Shown: positions 1 to 6,682 of the stretch, piece after piece
How positions within the stretch are numbered: position 1 is the stretch's first letter
Layout: each line of letters begins with the position of its first letter
From: Pseudofrankia asymbiotica
Lineage (GTDB): Bacteria > Actinomycetota > Actinomycetes > Frankiales > Frankiaceae
Direction: 5' to 3'
Length of the DNA stretch: 6,682 nt
Assembly: GCF_001983105.1 (NCBI RefSeq)
Contig: NZ_MOMC01000003.1
Coordinates: 105,827-112,508 of the forward strand
Translations under genes and position numbers: made by a program
Notes under the pieces: model-generated
What the model saw: the letters and a program-made list of their open reading frames with translations, nothing else
Told to the model about the DNA's origin: nothing
Databases searched by the model: none

Positions 1-35
1 GGTCATGCCTTCGGCCGACTTCCGATAGGCCGATA

Positions 36-51
36 TGTCCGTTCTGGGACA
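36..51 (-). terminator. Weak stem-loop downstream of ndh (possible terminator)
   Basis: A 5-bp inverted repeat (TGTCC at 36-40, GGACA at 47-51) with a 6-nt loop lies about 50 bases past the ndh stop codon in the direction of ndh transcription. No T-run follows on the minus strand, and the stem is short, so this is only a candidate end for the ndh transcript. Nothing else is recognisable in bases 1-99. Confidence 0.15.
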
Positions 52-99
52 GTGCCCGTCCCCGACGACGCCTCGCCCGCCACGACTTCCGCCGCGTTG

Positions 100-1488
100 T
101 CATACCGGGCCGACCGGCCCTCCTCCGCCGGCGGCCGCACCGGTCCTGGCCGGAGCGGCGGTGGGGGCGGAAGGGGGTGGCGCGGCGACGGCGCGGCGGA
201 ACTCGGCCCGAGGGTCAGCGAACGAGCCGAGCGAGACGATCTCCCGCTTGAAGAAGAGAGACAGAGTCCAGTCGGCCATCACCCGGGCCTTGCGGTTGAA
301 GGTCGGCAGGCGGCTGAGGTGGTAGGTCCGGTGCATGAACCAGGCTGGCCACCCGCGCAGCTTGACGCCATAGACGTCGGCCACGCCGCGGTGCAGGCCA
401 AGGGAGGCCACGCTGCCGGCGTACCTGTGCTCGTAGGGCTCGATCGGCTCGCGGCGCAGGTGGGCCACCAGATTCTCGGCGAGCCTGCGGGCCTGCCGGA
501 CGGCATGCTGGGCCGACGGGCTGGTGGTGGCCCCCGGAGGCCCGGTCAGGTCGGGCACGGCCGCGCAGTCGCCGGCCGTCCAGGCGTCCACGACCCCCTC
601 GACCTGGAGGAAGGGGTTGGCCCGCAGGCGGCCTCGTTCGTCGAGTGGCAGGTCGGTGTGGCCGAGCACGGGGTTGGCGCGCACCCCGGCCGTCCACACG
701 ATCGTGTCGGAGTCGAACGCGGTGCCATCGTCGAGTTCGACGCGACCGTTCACGAGGCTCGTGACGCACCGGCTCAGCCGGACCTCGATCCCGCAGTGCT
801 CGAGCTGTTTGACGGTGTAAAGGCCCATCGCCGGCGAGACCTCGGGGAGAATACGGTCGGTCGCCTCGACGAGCACCCACCGCAGATCGGCCGGGACGAT
901 ATTCCGATAATAGGCGCACGCATGACGTGACATGTCCTCGAGCTCGGCGAGCGCCTCAATTCCCGCATATCCGCCGCCGACGAAGACAAAAGTAAGCGCG
1001 CGGGCACGCTCGACGGGGTCACGCATCGACGCCGCGGCGTCGAGCCGGTTAATCACCTTGTTTCGCAGGTAAATGGCCTCGGCGACCGACTTGAATCCGA
1101 CGCCGAGATCCGCGAGCCCGGGAATCGGCAGTGTGCGGGCGACCGAGCCGGGTGCCATCACAAGGATGTCGTAGCCGAGTTCGTACTCGTCACCACCGAC
1201 AGTACGGACCGTGGCGACGCGATGCGTGTGCGCGACGCTGGTGACCCGCCCACTGACCACCTCGCATCCGGGAAGCACCTTGCGCAGTGGGACAACCACA
1301 TGACGTGGCTCCAGGTTGCCGGCGGCCGCCTCCGGCAGGAAGGGCTGGTAGGTCATGTAGGAGTTAGGCTCGACGACGGTCACCCGCGCCTCACCACGCC
1401 GTAGCCGGCGCTGCAGCCGCAGGGCTGTGTACATCCCGACGTAACCACCGCCGACGACGAGGATGTGTGGCGCCCGACCAAATGCCAT
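100..1488 (-). CDS. ndh: Type II NADH dehydrogenase (NDH-2), FAD-dependent NADH:quinone oxidoreductase
   Basis: This 462-residue protein should oxidise NADH at the cytoplasmic face of the membrane and pass electrons to quinone without pumping protons. Residues 9-18 form the FAD Rossmann loop (VVGGGYVG), with E40 at the end of the second strand. A second Rossmann motif, FVGGGYAGIE, lies at 169-178 for NADH; E208 ends its second strand, which in this family favours NADH over NADPH. The third FAD motif is TAGDCAAVPD (304-313), followed by the AQHAVRQ segment (326-332). Residues about 378-425 (GWPAWFMHRTYHL, then WTLSLFFKRE) match the amphipathic C-terminal membrane-binding region. The last 30 or so residues are Ala/Pro/Gly-rich tail. 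The ATG at 1488 is well placed before the FAD motif, but no Shine-Dalgarno precedes it. A related FAD oxidoreductase role cannot be excluded, but NDH-2 fits best. Confidence 0.9.
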   Translation of the reverse strand: MAFGRAPHILVVGGGYVGMYTALRLQRRLRRGEARVTVVEPNSYMTYQPFLPEAAAGNLEPRHVVVPLRKVLPGCEVVSGRVTSVAHTHRVATVRTVGGDEYELGYDILVMAPGSVARTLPIPGLADLGVGFKSVAEAIYLRNKVINRLDAAASMRDPVERARALTFVFVGGGYAGIEALAELEDMSRHACAYYRNIVPADLRWVLVEATDRILPEVSPAMGLYTVKQLEHCGIEVRLSRCVTSLVNGRVELDDGTAFDSDTIVWTAGVRANPVLGHTDLPLDERGRLRANPFLQVEGVVDAWTAGDCAAVPDLTGPPGATTSPSAQHAVRQARRLAENLVAHLRREPIEPYEHRYAGSVASLGLHRGVADVYGVKLRGWPAWFMHRTYHLSRLPTFNRKARVMADWTLSLFFKREIVSLGSFADPRAEFRRAVAAPPPSAPTAAPARTGAAAGGGGPVGPV

Positions 1489-1493
1489 GGGAA

Positions 1494-1555
1494 AGCGGTA
1501 CCCACGGCGCCAACGCGTACGCCCCGCGGGCGTGGCGGGCGCCGGGCGTACCGCT
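1494..1555 (-). promoter_or_regulatory. Large inverted repeat in the ndh leader
   Basis: Arms of 18 bases at 1494-1511 and 1538-1555 are complementary at 16 of 18 positions (AGCGGTAC...CGGCGCC against its reverse complement). Inside the 26-base spacer sits a second perfect hairpin, ACGCCC (1519-1524) and GGGCGT (1528-1533). The structure ends 5 bases before the ndh ATG, so in the mRNA it would cover the position where a ribosome-binding site is expected. It may be a regulatory RNA hairpin, a dyad operator, or a chance fold in GC-rich DNA; the long near-perfect arms make the last less likely. Function is inferred only. Confidence 0.45.
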
Positions 1556-1663
1556 CCCGCCGAAGCCGTCCAGACGTGACGTGCACCACGAATACGCCAT
1601 TTGACTACCCGACCATGACGTAGGAGACACCGGTGATGTGGGCCACGACCGGGCGGGCCGGGC

Positions 1664-1689
1664 GCCCCATAGTGGCGTGACGCCGGGGC
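1664..1689 (-). terminator. Stem-loop downstream of the UDG gene (possible terminator)
   Basis: GCCCC (1664-1668) pairs with GGGGC (1685-1689), and GGCG (1674-1677) pairs with CGCC (1681-1684) around a TGA loop, leaving a 5-base bulge (ATAGT). It lies about 72 bases past the uracil-DNA glycosylase stop. There is no T-run on the minus strand, which is common in GC-rich actinobacteria, so the terminator call is tentative. The rest of the 1556-1760 gap holds no gene I can support, and I could not place a convincing ndh promoter in it. Confidence 0.25.
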
Positions 1690-1760
1690 AATTCGGATGG
1701 CCGGTTGGCCTCTTGTGAGCTATTTGCGCGCTTATCGGCGCTCCGCTCGGGCCCGGCGGG

Positions 1761-2585
1761 TCAGCGGGCGGTGTCCCCCGGACGCAGGCCGGCGTACCCG
1801 GCGGCGGCGGACAGCACGTCCTCGAGCATCTCGGCCGTGACCCGGCCGGTGAAGGTGTTCTGCTGGCTGGGGTGGTAGCAGCCGAGCAGCAGGGGCCCGG
1901 CTGGCAGCTCGACGCGGGCGCCGTGGCCGAAGGCGGGACGGCGGGCCGGCAGCGGGTAGCACGCGGCCTTCAGCGCCGGCCAGAGGGCCTGCCAGGCGAA
2001 GCCACCGAGTACCACGACGGCGCGCAGCGTCGGACGGGTGAGCTCCAGCTCGCGGACCAGCCAGGGCCGGCAGGCGTCCCGCTCGGCGGGCGTGGGCTTG
2101 TTGACCGGGGGCGCGCAGCGCGCCGCCGCCGTGATCCTCGTCGCCACCATGCGCTGGCCGTCGCCCGCCGACGTGGACGTCGGCAGGCTCGCCAGGCCCG
2201 CCCGGTGCAGCGCCGCGAACAGCCAGTCGCCGCTGCGGTCACCGGTGAAGATCCGGCCCGTGCGGTTGCCACCGTGCGCGGCCGGGGCCAGGCCCACCAG
2301 GAGCACGCGCGCGTCCGGCGGCCCGAACGAGGGCACCGGCCGGCCCCAGTACGGCTCCGTGGCGTACGCGGCGCGGCGAACCCTCGCGACCTCCTCGCGC
2401 CACGCGACCAGCCGCGGGCAGGCCCGGCAGACCGACGCGCGCGCGTCGACCTCGGCCAGGTGGGGTGCCGCCGCCGCCAGCCGGGCCACGTCCTCGGCCG
2501 ACCGCGCCACCGGCGTCGCCGCCGTCGCCGGGTCGCCGGGCCAGCCGGTCCCCGGCGGGACCGGTCCCCGAGTCTCGGCGTTCAC
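1761..2585 (-). CDS. Family 5 (UdgB-type) uracil-DNA glycosylase, Fe-S
   Basis: This 274-residue protein should remove uracil, and probably other deaminated bases, from DNA at the first step of base-excision repair. The active-site motif [14 protein letters not shown] (98-111), followed by [10 protein letters not shown], is typical of family 5; family 4 has a GEAPG-type motif. The second motif is [13 protein letters not shown] (238-250). C53, C56, C157 and C172 give the C-x2-C-x100-C-x14-C pattern expected for a [4Fe-4S] cluster. The first 30 or so residues are Pro/Gly/Thr-rich and probably poorly conserved. I chose the GTG at 2585: a TGA lies in frame just upstream, and GGAG (2596-2599) sits 10 bases before it. 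In-frame GTG codons at residues 26 and 33 are alternatives. It stands alone, with 154 bp before it and 272 bp after it. Confidence 0.9.
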   Translation of the reverse strand: MNAETRGPVPPGTGWPGDPATAATPVARSAEDVARLAAAAPHLAEVDARASVCRACPRLVAWREEVARVRRAAYATEPYWGRPVPSFGPPDARVLLVGLAPAAHGGNRTGRIFTGDRSGDWLFAALHRAGLASLPTSTSAGDGQRMVATRITAAARCAPPVNKPTPAERDACRPWLVRELELTRPTLRAVVVLGGFAWQALWPALKAACYPLPARRPAFGHGARVELPAGPLLLGCYHPSQQNTFTGRVTAEMLEDVLSAAAGYAGLRPGDTAR

Positions 2586-2684
2586 CTGATCAGCGCTCCG
2601 TCACTGACTACACCCGTCTGTCACACATACAGAACGACATGACCACCTGAGGTTCCAGACCCGGCCATGCCGCCAACTCCAGGA

Positions 2685-2699
2685 GGGCGCTCAGCGCCC
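2685..2699 (-). terminator. GC-rich hairpin after the ppx gene
   Basis: GGGCGC (2685-2690) and GCGCCC (2694-2699) form a perfect 6-bp stem with a 3-base loop, about 40 bases past the ppx stop. It probably marks the end of the eno-ftsB-DUF501-ppx transcript. There is no T-run, so it may act as a weak or factor-assisted terminator. The remaining gap up to the UDG start has no tRNA and no gene I can support. Confidence 0.4.
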
Positions 2700-2739
2700 G
2701 GCCCCCGGCGGCAGAGCGGCGATGGCCGCGCTAGCGACC

Positions 2740-3693
2740 TTAAGCCGAGCGCCCCAGGGAGAACGCGATGCCGTCGAGGATGTCGCGCTCGCTGGCCACC
2801 ACCGCCGGCAGTCCCACCCGCTCCACGAGCGTGCGCAGCACCAGCGCGCCGGCGGCGATGACATCGACCCGGCCGGGGTGCATCACCGCGAGCGCGGCCC
2901 GCTCGGGGTGCGTCATCGCCAGCAGCTTGCCGGTCACCTCCGCCACCGCCTCGGCCGGCGTGGACAGCAGGTGGATCCGTTCGGAGTCGTACTCGGGCAG
3001 GTCGGCGGCGAGCGCCGCGATGGTGGTGACGGTGCCCGCGACCCCGACGAGCGTCGCCGCCGTGCGGATCGGCACCACCTGCTCGGCCAGGTCGAGGGCG
3101 GCGTTGACGTCGGCGACGATCGCCGCGGCCTCGGCCGGGTCGGGCGGGTCGGAGCGGAAGTGGCGCTCGGCCATCCGCACGCAGCCGACGTTGACCGACC
3201 GGGCGGCGAGCACCCCGGCGGCGTCTCCGAGCACCAGCTCGGTGGAGCCACCGCCGATGTCGGCGACCAGGATGGGCGTCCGCGCGTCCGGAAGCTCCGC
3301 GGCGGCGCCGGCGTAGGACAGCGCCGCCTCCTCGTCGCCGCTGATCACCTCGGGGTCGGTCCCGAGGATCGCCCGCACCCCGTCGACCAGCTCGGCGCGG
3401 TTGCGCGCGTCCCGGGTCGCGCTGGTGGCGACCATCCGCACCCGGGTGGCGCCCAGCCGGTCGATCTCGGCGGCGTAGTCGCGCAGCGCGGCGAAGGTGC
3501 GCTCCAGCGCCTCGGGGGCGAGCTCGCCGGTACGGTCCACCCCGGCGCCGAGCCGGACGATCTCCATCCGGCGGGTCAGCTCGCGCAGCCGCGGCCCCGT
3601 GGTCGCGCGCCCCGGGCCCTCCCCGGGCTCGATGTCGGCGATCAGCAGCCGGATCGAGTTGGTACCGCAGTCGATGGCGGCGACGCGGCTCAT
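2740..3693 (-). CDS. ppx: Ppx/GppA family phosphatase (exopolyphosphatase / pppGpp phosphohydrolase-like)
   Basis: A 317-residue member of the Ppx/GppA family, in the ASKHA fold, which hydrolyses terminal phosphate from polyphosphate, pppGpp or related substrates in the cytoplasm. The first phosphate-binding motif is AAIDCGTNSIRLLIAD (5-20). ATSATRDARN follows at 89-98, then ISGDEEA (117-123), whose E121 matches the catalytic Glu of E. coli PPX. The second phosphate loop is VADIGGGSTELVLG (143-156), with VGVAGTVTTIAAL at 216-228 and ASERDILDGIAFSLG at 300-314. The length fits the short two-domain actinobacterial form, without the C-terminal HD-like domains of E. coli PPX. The ATG at 3693 follows GGGAG (3701-3705) by 7 bases and overlaps the DUF501 stop as ATGA, so translation is probably coupled. 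Substrate is uncertain; short mycobacterial paralogues differ in activity. An open frame runs further upstream, but it only overlaps DUF501. Confidence 0.9.
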   Translation of the reverse strand: MSRVAAIDCGTNSIRLLIADIEPGEGPGRATTGPRLRELTRRMEIVRLGAGVDRTGELAPEALERTFAALRDYAAEIDRLGATRVRMVATSATRDARNRAELVDGVRAILGTDPEVISGDEEAALSYAGAAAELPDARTPILVADIGGGSTELVLGDAAGVLAARSVNVGCVRMAERHFRSDPPDPAEAAAIVADVNAALDLAEQVVPIRTAATLVGVAGTVTTIAALAADLPEYDSERIHLLSTPAEAVAEVTGKLLAMTHPERAALAVMHPGRVDVIAAGALVLRTLVERVGLPAVVASERDILDGIAFSLGRSA

Positions 3694-4247
3694 CCGGCCG
3701 CTCCCTTCTGCTCGTCGGGCGATGGCGGCGGCTCGACGCAGGGGCCGCGGGCGCCCCAGTCTCCGGCGGCGGACAGCGCCTCGTCGCCGAACGGGTTCAC
3801 CCCGGGCCCCGCCGCCAGGCTGTGGGCGGCGAGCACGTGCAGGCACTTGACCCGGTCCGGCATGCCGCCGGCGCCCGGGTCGCCCTGGAGCTCGCCCAGC
3901 GCGTCCCGGCGGGCGAGGTAGTCCGCGTGGGCGGCGCGGTAGGCGGCGGCGAGCTTCGGGTCCTCGCCGAGGCGGGCCGTCATCTCCCGCATCACCCCCG
4001 CCCCCTCCAGCCGGGAGATCGCGGCCGTGGCCCGCGGGCAGGTCAGGTAGTACAGCGTCGGGAACGGTGTGCCGTCCTCCAGCCGGGGCGCCGTCTCGAC
4101 CACGTCGGGCAGCCCGCAGGAGCAACGGTGCGCGACCCGCCGCACCGCTCTCGGCCGCCGCCCCAGCTGCCGCTCGACGACGTCAAGATCGCGAGCCAGC
4201 CCGCCGGCCTCATCGTCCCCGACGTCGTCCACGGCGTCCGCACTCAT
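3690..4247 (-). CDS. DUF501 family protein, function unknown
   Basis: A 185-residue protein of the DUF501 family, whose biochemical role I do not know. The recognisable core runs from VERQLGRRPRAVRRVAHRC (from about residue 24), through CGLPDVVETAPRLEDGTPFP and LYYLTCPRA, to GGMPDRVKCLHVL and the region around AAGPGVNPFGDEAL. Potential metal ligands are H40, C42, C44, C70, C135, H137, H142 and C170. The first 20 or so residues are acidic and probably disordered; the C-terminal 15 are Pro/Gly-rich. There is no signal peptide or membrane segment, so it is likely cytoplasmic. The ATG at 4247 is preferred by its position before the core, but an in-frame TTG at 4262 has a better purine-rich site (GAGG) ahead of it. 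It sits 93 bp after ftsB, and its stop overlaps the ppx start. Confidence 0.85.
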   Translation of the reverse strand: MSADAVDDVGDDEAGGLARDLDVVERQLGRRPRAVRRVAHRCSCGLPDVVETAPRLEDGTPFPTLYYLTCPRATAAISRLEGAGVMREMTARLGEDPKLAAAYRAAHADYLARRDALGELQGDPGAGGMPDRVKCLHVLAAHSLAAGPGVNPFGDEALSAAGDWGARGPCVEPPPSPDEQKGAAG

Positions 4248-4268
4248 CCGACCACCAGCCAAGCCACC

Positions 4269-4301
4269 TCACCGCCCCACAACCAGGCCAACCACTGCCA
4301 T
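4269..4301 (-). other. Possible 10-codon leader ORF ahead of DUF501
   Basis: In the 93-bp ftsB-DUF501 gap, an ATG at 4301 opens a frame coding for MAVVGLVVGR and stopping at TGA (4269-4271). The stop overlaps the GAGG element just before the alternative TTG start of DUF501, an arrangement that could couple translation. An AGGA precedes the ATG but is only about one base away, which is unusually close. It is short enough to be chance; its reality is uncertain. Confidence 0.15.
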
Positions 4302-4340
4302 GTCCTCACGCAGGGAAGGCGTCCGCGCCCCGCCCCTCGC

Positions 4341-4721
4341 CTAACGTCCGTTCGCCTGGGACCAGAGCTGGCTGTACCACGCGTCGTCGGGGCTCGACCG
4401 CCCACGCCCGTCCGTCGCCGCCGGGCTCGGCGGCGGCGCGACGGGCACCAGGTAGGTCTTCTCCCCCGGCTTCACGTAGTGCAGCCGGCGGCGTGCCTCG
4501 TCCTCGACCCAGGTGTCGTCGTCGTACTTCGAGACCGTCTCGCGCAGCGCGTCGACGCGTGCCTGCGCCGCCGCGTTCTGCTTGGCGAGCGCGGCGATGT
4601 CCGCCTGCTGCTGCAGGTAGAGGCGCAGCGGGTAGGCGAGCGTCAGCACGAGCACGCAGATCACTACGGCGAGCAGAGTGGCACGGGTGGTGAGCGTCGT
4701 CCGCCGGGGCAGGCGCGGCAT
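4341..4721 (-). CDS. ftsB: FtsB/DivIC-type septum formation initiator protein
   Basis: A 126-residue bitopic membrane protein of the FtsB/DivIC family, expected at the division septum in complex with FtsL and FtsQ. The layout is classical: a basic cytoplasmic N-terminus (1-13), one transmembrane helix (about 14-34), a coiled coil (about 35-65) starting LQQQADIAALAKQNAAAQARV, and the conserved short motif from DDTWVEDEARRRLHYVKPGEK to YLVP (67-93). The last 33 residues are a Pro/Ser-rich tail ending in WYSQLWSQANGR, longer than in E. coli FtsB but usual in actinobacteria. The ATG at 4721 is the obvious start, 26 bases after the eno stop, but no Shine-Dalgarno is visible and a hairpin occupies that place. 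Co-transcription with eno is likely. FtsB and DivIC names are used loosely for this family, so the symbol is approximate. Confidence 0.87.
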   Translation of the reverse strand: MPRLPRRTTLTTRATLLAVVICVLVLTLAYPLRLYLQQQADIAALAKQNAAAQARVDALRETVSKYDDDTWVEDEARRRLHYVKPGEKTYLVPVAPPPSPAATDGRGRSSPDDAWYSQLWSQANGR

Positions 4722-4723
4722 GG

Positions 4724-6193
<1,470 letters not shown>

Positions 6194-6682
6194 TCAGCCG
6201 ATGGGCCCGATCGGGGGCATCAGGAGCGGCCCGGCCGCCGGCAGGCCGGCGCTGGCGGCGAGCCCGGCGAGCGGGCCCCAGCCACCGGCATGGTCACCGG
6301 TGAGGACGCCCGTGAGGCAGCCGGCCAGCGCCTCCCACGCGCCGGCCAGCGCGGTCGCCTTCGCCTCCGCCCCGCCCGCGGCCGCCGGCCGGCCAGCCAG
6401 CGCGCCGAGGGCCGCCGTGACCGCGCCGCCGGCCCGACCGGCGCCTAGGCCGTACGCGCCGCGGGGACCGAAGGCCACCTGTGCGGCGGCGGCCTGGTCC
6501 TCGCTGGAACGAGCCGGGCGGATCCGGTCGACCAGCGACCGCTTCGGCACCAGTTGCACCCGCCCCGGGCGCGCGCCGGGCAGGCCCGCGGCGGCCCAGG
6601 CCAGCCTCAGCGCCCGCTCCAGGCCCCCGAGCTCGTCGACCAGCCCACGCCCGTGCGCGTCGGCGCCGGTCCAGACCCGGCC
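6194..6682 (-). CDS. S49 (SppA-type) signal peptide peptidase, C-terminal part (5' end outside the window)
   Basis: The visible 162 residues start inside the gene at the window edge. The opening GRVWTGADAHGRGLVDELGG matches the highly conserved SppA segment (GxVWTGxxAxxxGLVDxLG), so this is a membrane-associated serine peptidase that degrades cleaved signal peptides. The catalytic Ser and Lys lie in the missing N-terminal part, so activity cannot be judged. After the match, VQLVPKRSLVDRIRPA resembles the usual strand and helix following the core. Then comes an Ala/Gly-rich stretch of about 100 residues ending LLMPPIGPIG. A C-terminal extension exists in E. coli SppA as well, so it need not be an anomaly. 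Its stop at 6194 lies 159 bases before the eno start, on the same strand; co-transcription is possible but unproven. Confidence 0.8.
   Translation of the reverse strand, partial: GRVWTGADAHGRGLVDELGGLERALRLAWAAAGLPGARPGRVQLVPKRSLVDRIRPARSSEDQAAAAQVAFGPRGAYGLGAGRAGGAVTAALGALAGRPAAAGGAEAKATALAGAWEALAGCLTGVLTGDHAGGWGPLAGLAASAGLPAAGPLLMPPIGPIG

Noticed and set aside
52..930. Long plus-strand open frame opposite ndh
   Set aside because: It is antisense to a clear NDH-2 and translates to Gly/Arg/Pro-rich sequence with no motif; such frames are expected opposite GC-rich genes.
1389..1630. Small minus-strand frames across the ndh leader and start
   Set aside because: They are out of frame with ndh, low complexity and Arg/Ser-rich; nothing supports an upstream gene there.
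1711..1730. Rex-like operator (TTGTGA...) upstream of ndh
   Set aside because: Only the left half-site resembles the TTGTGAA...TTCACAA consensus; the right half is missing, and the site is over 200 bases from the ndh start.
1872..2642. Plus-strand open frame opposite the uracil-DNA glycosylase
   Set aside because: Arg/Ala-rich shadow of the real gene, with no recognisable domain.
2586..2739. tRNA gene in the ppx-UDG gap
   Set aside because: I looked for a T-loop (GGTTCGA-type) and matching acceptor stem; GGTTCCAGAC is present but without pairing arms or a cloverleaf.
2722..3921. 399-codon plus-strand open frame opposite ppx and DUF501
   Set aside because: The length reflects lack of stops in GC-rich antisense; the product is His/Gly/Arg-rich without domains, and both minus-strand genes have clear family motifs.
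3694..4125. N-terminal extension of the Ppx/GppA gene into DUF501
   Set aside because: The family's conserved start (AAIDCGTNS) begins a few residues after the ATG at 3693, which has a good Shine-Dalgarno; the extension is Arg/Gly-rich and out of frame with DUF501.

Overview
The window looks like chromosomal DNA of a very GC-rich actinobacterium. By eye GC is about 70% or more, codons mostly end in G or C, and GTG starts are used. Family features and gene order fit a Frankia-like or other filamentous actinomycete, but the genus is inferred and cannot be fixed from the sequence alone. All recognised genes lie on the minus strand, so transcription runs from high to low coordinates.

In transcription order: (1) 6682-6194, the C-terminal part of an S49 (SppA-type) signal peptide peptidase, cut by the window edge. 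(2) A 159-bp gap (6035-6193) with an imperfect dyad and weak promoter-like elements. (3) 6034-4748, enolase (eno), complete, with GTG start and Shine-Dalgarno. (4) 4721-4341, a FtsB/DivIC-type septum formation protein. (5) 4247-3690, a DUF501 protein rich in conserved-looking Cys and His. (6) 3693-2740, a Ppx/GppA phosphatase sharing an ATGA overlap with DUF501. (7) A 154-bp gap (2586-2739) with a GC-rich hairpin that probably ends the eno unit. (8) 2585-1761, a family 5 (UdgB-type) Fe-S uracil-DNA glycosylase. (9) A 272-bp gap (1489-1760) with a large inverted repeat just in front of the next start codon. (10) 1488-100, a type II NADH dehydrogenase.

The eno - ftsB-like - DUF501 - ppx order is a known conserved actinobacterial block; from memory the Mycobacterium tuberculosis Rv1023-Rv1026 region has the same order. 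It links a glycolytic enzyme, a division-site membrane protein, an uncharacterised possible metal-binding protein and a polyphosphate or (p)ppGpp-type phosphatase. The UDG (base-excision repair) and NDH-2 (respiratory NADH oxidation) genes are separate downstream units.

I see no mobile element, CRISPR array, tRNA, rRNA or defence system, and no broken gene. This is mainly a housekeeping region. The best leads are small: the structured ndh leader, the DUF501 Cys/His set in its operon, paired palindromes at the eno/ftsB junction, and a possible leader peptide ahead of DUF501.
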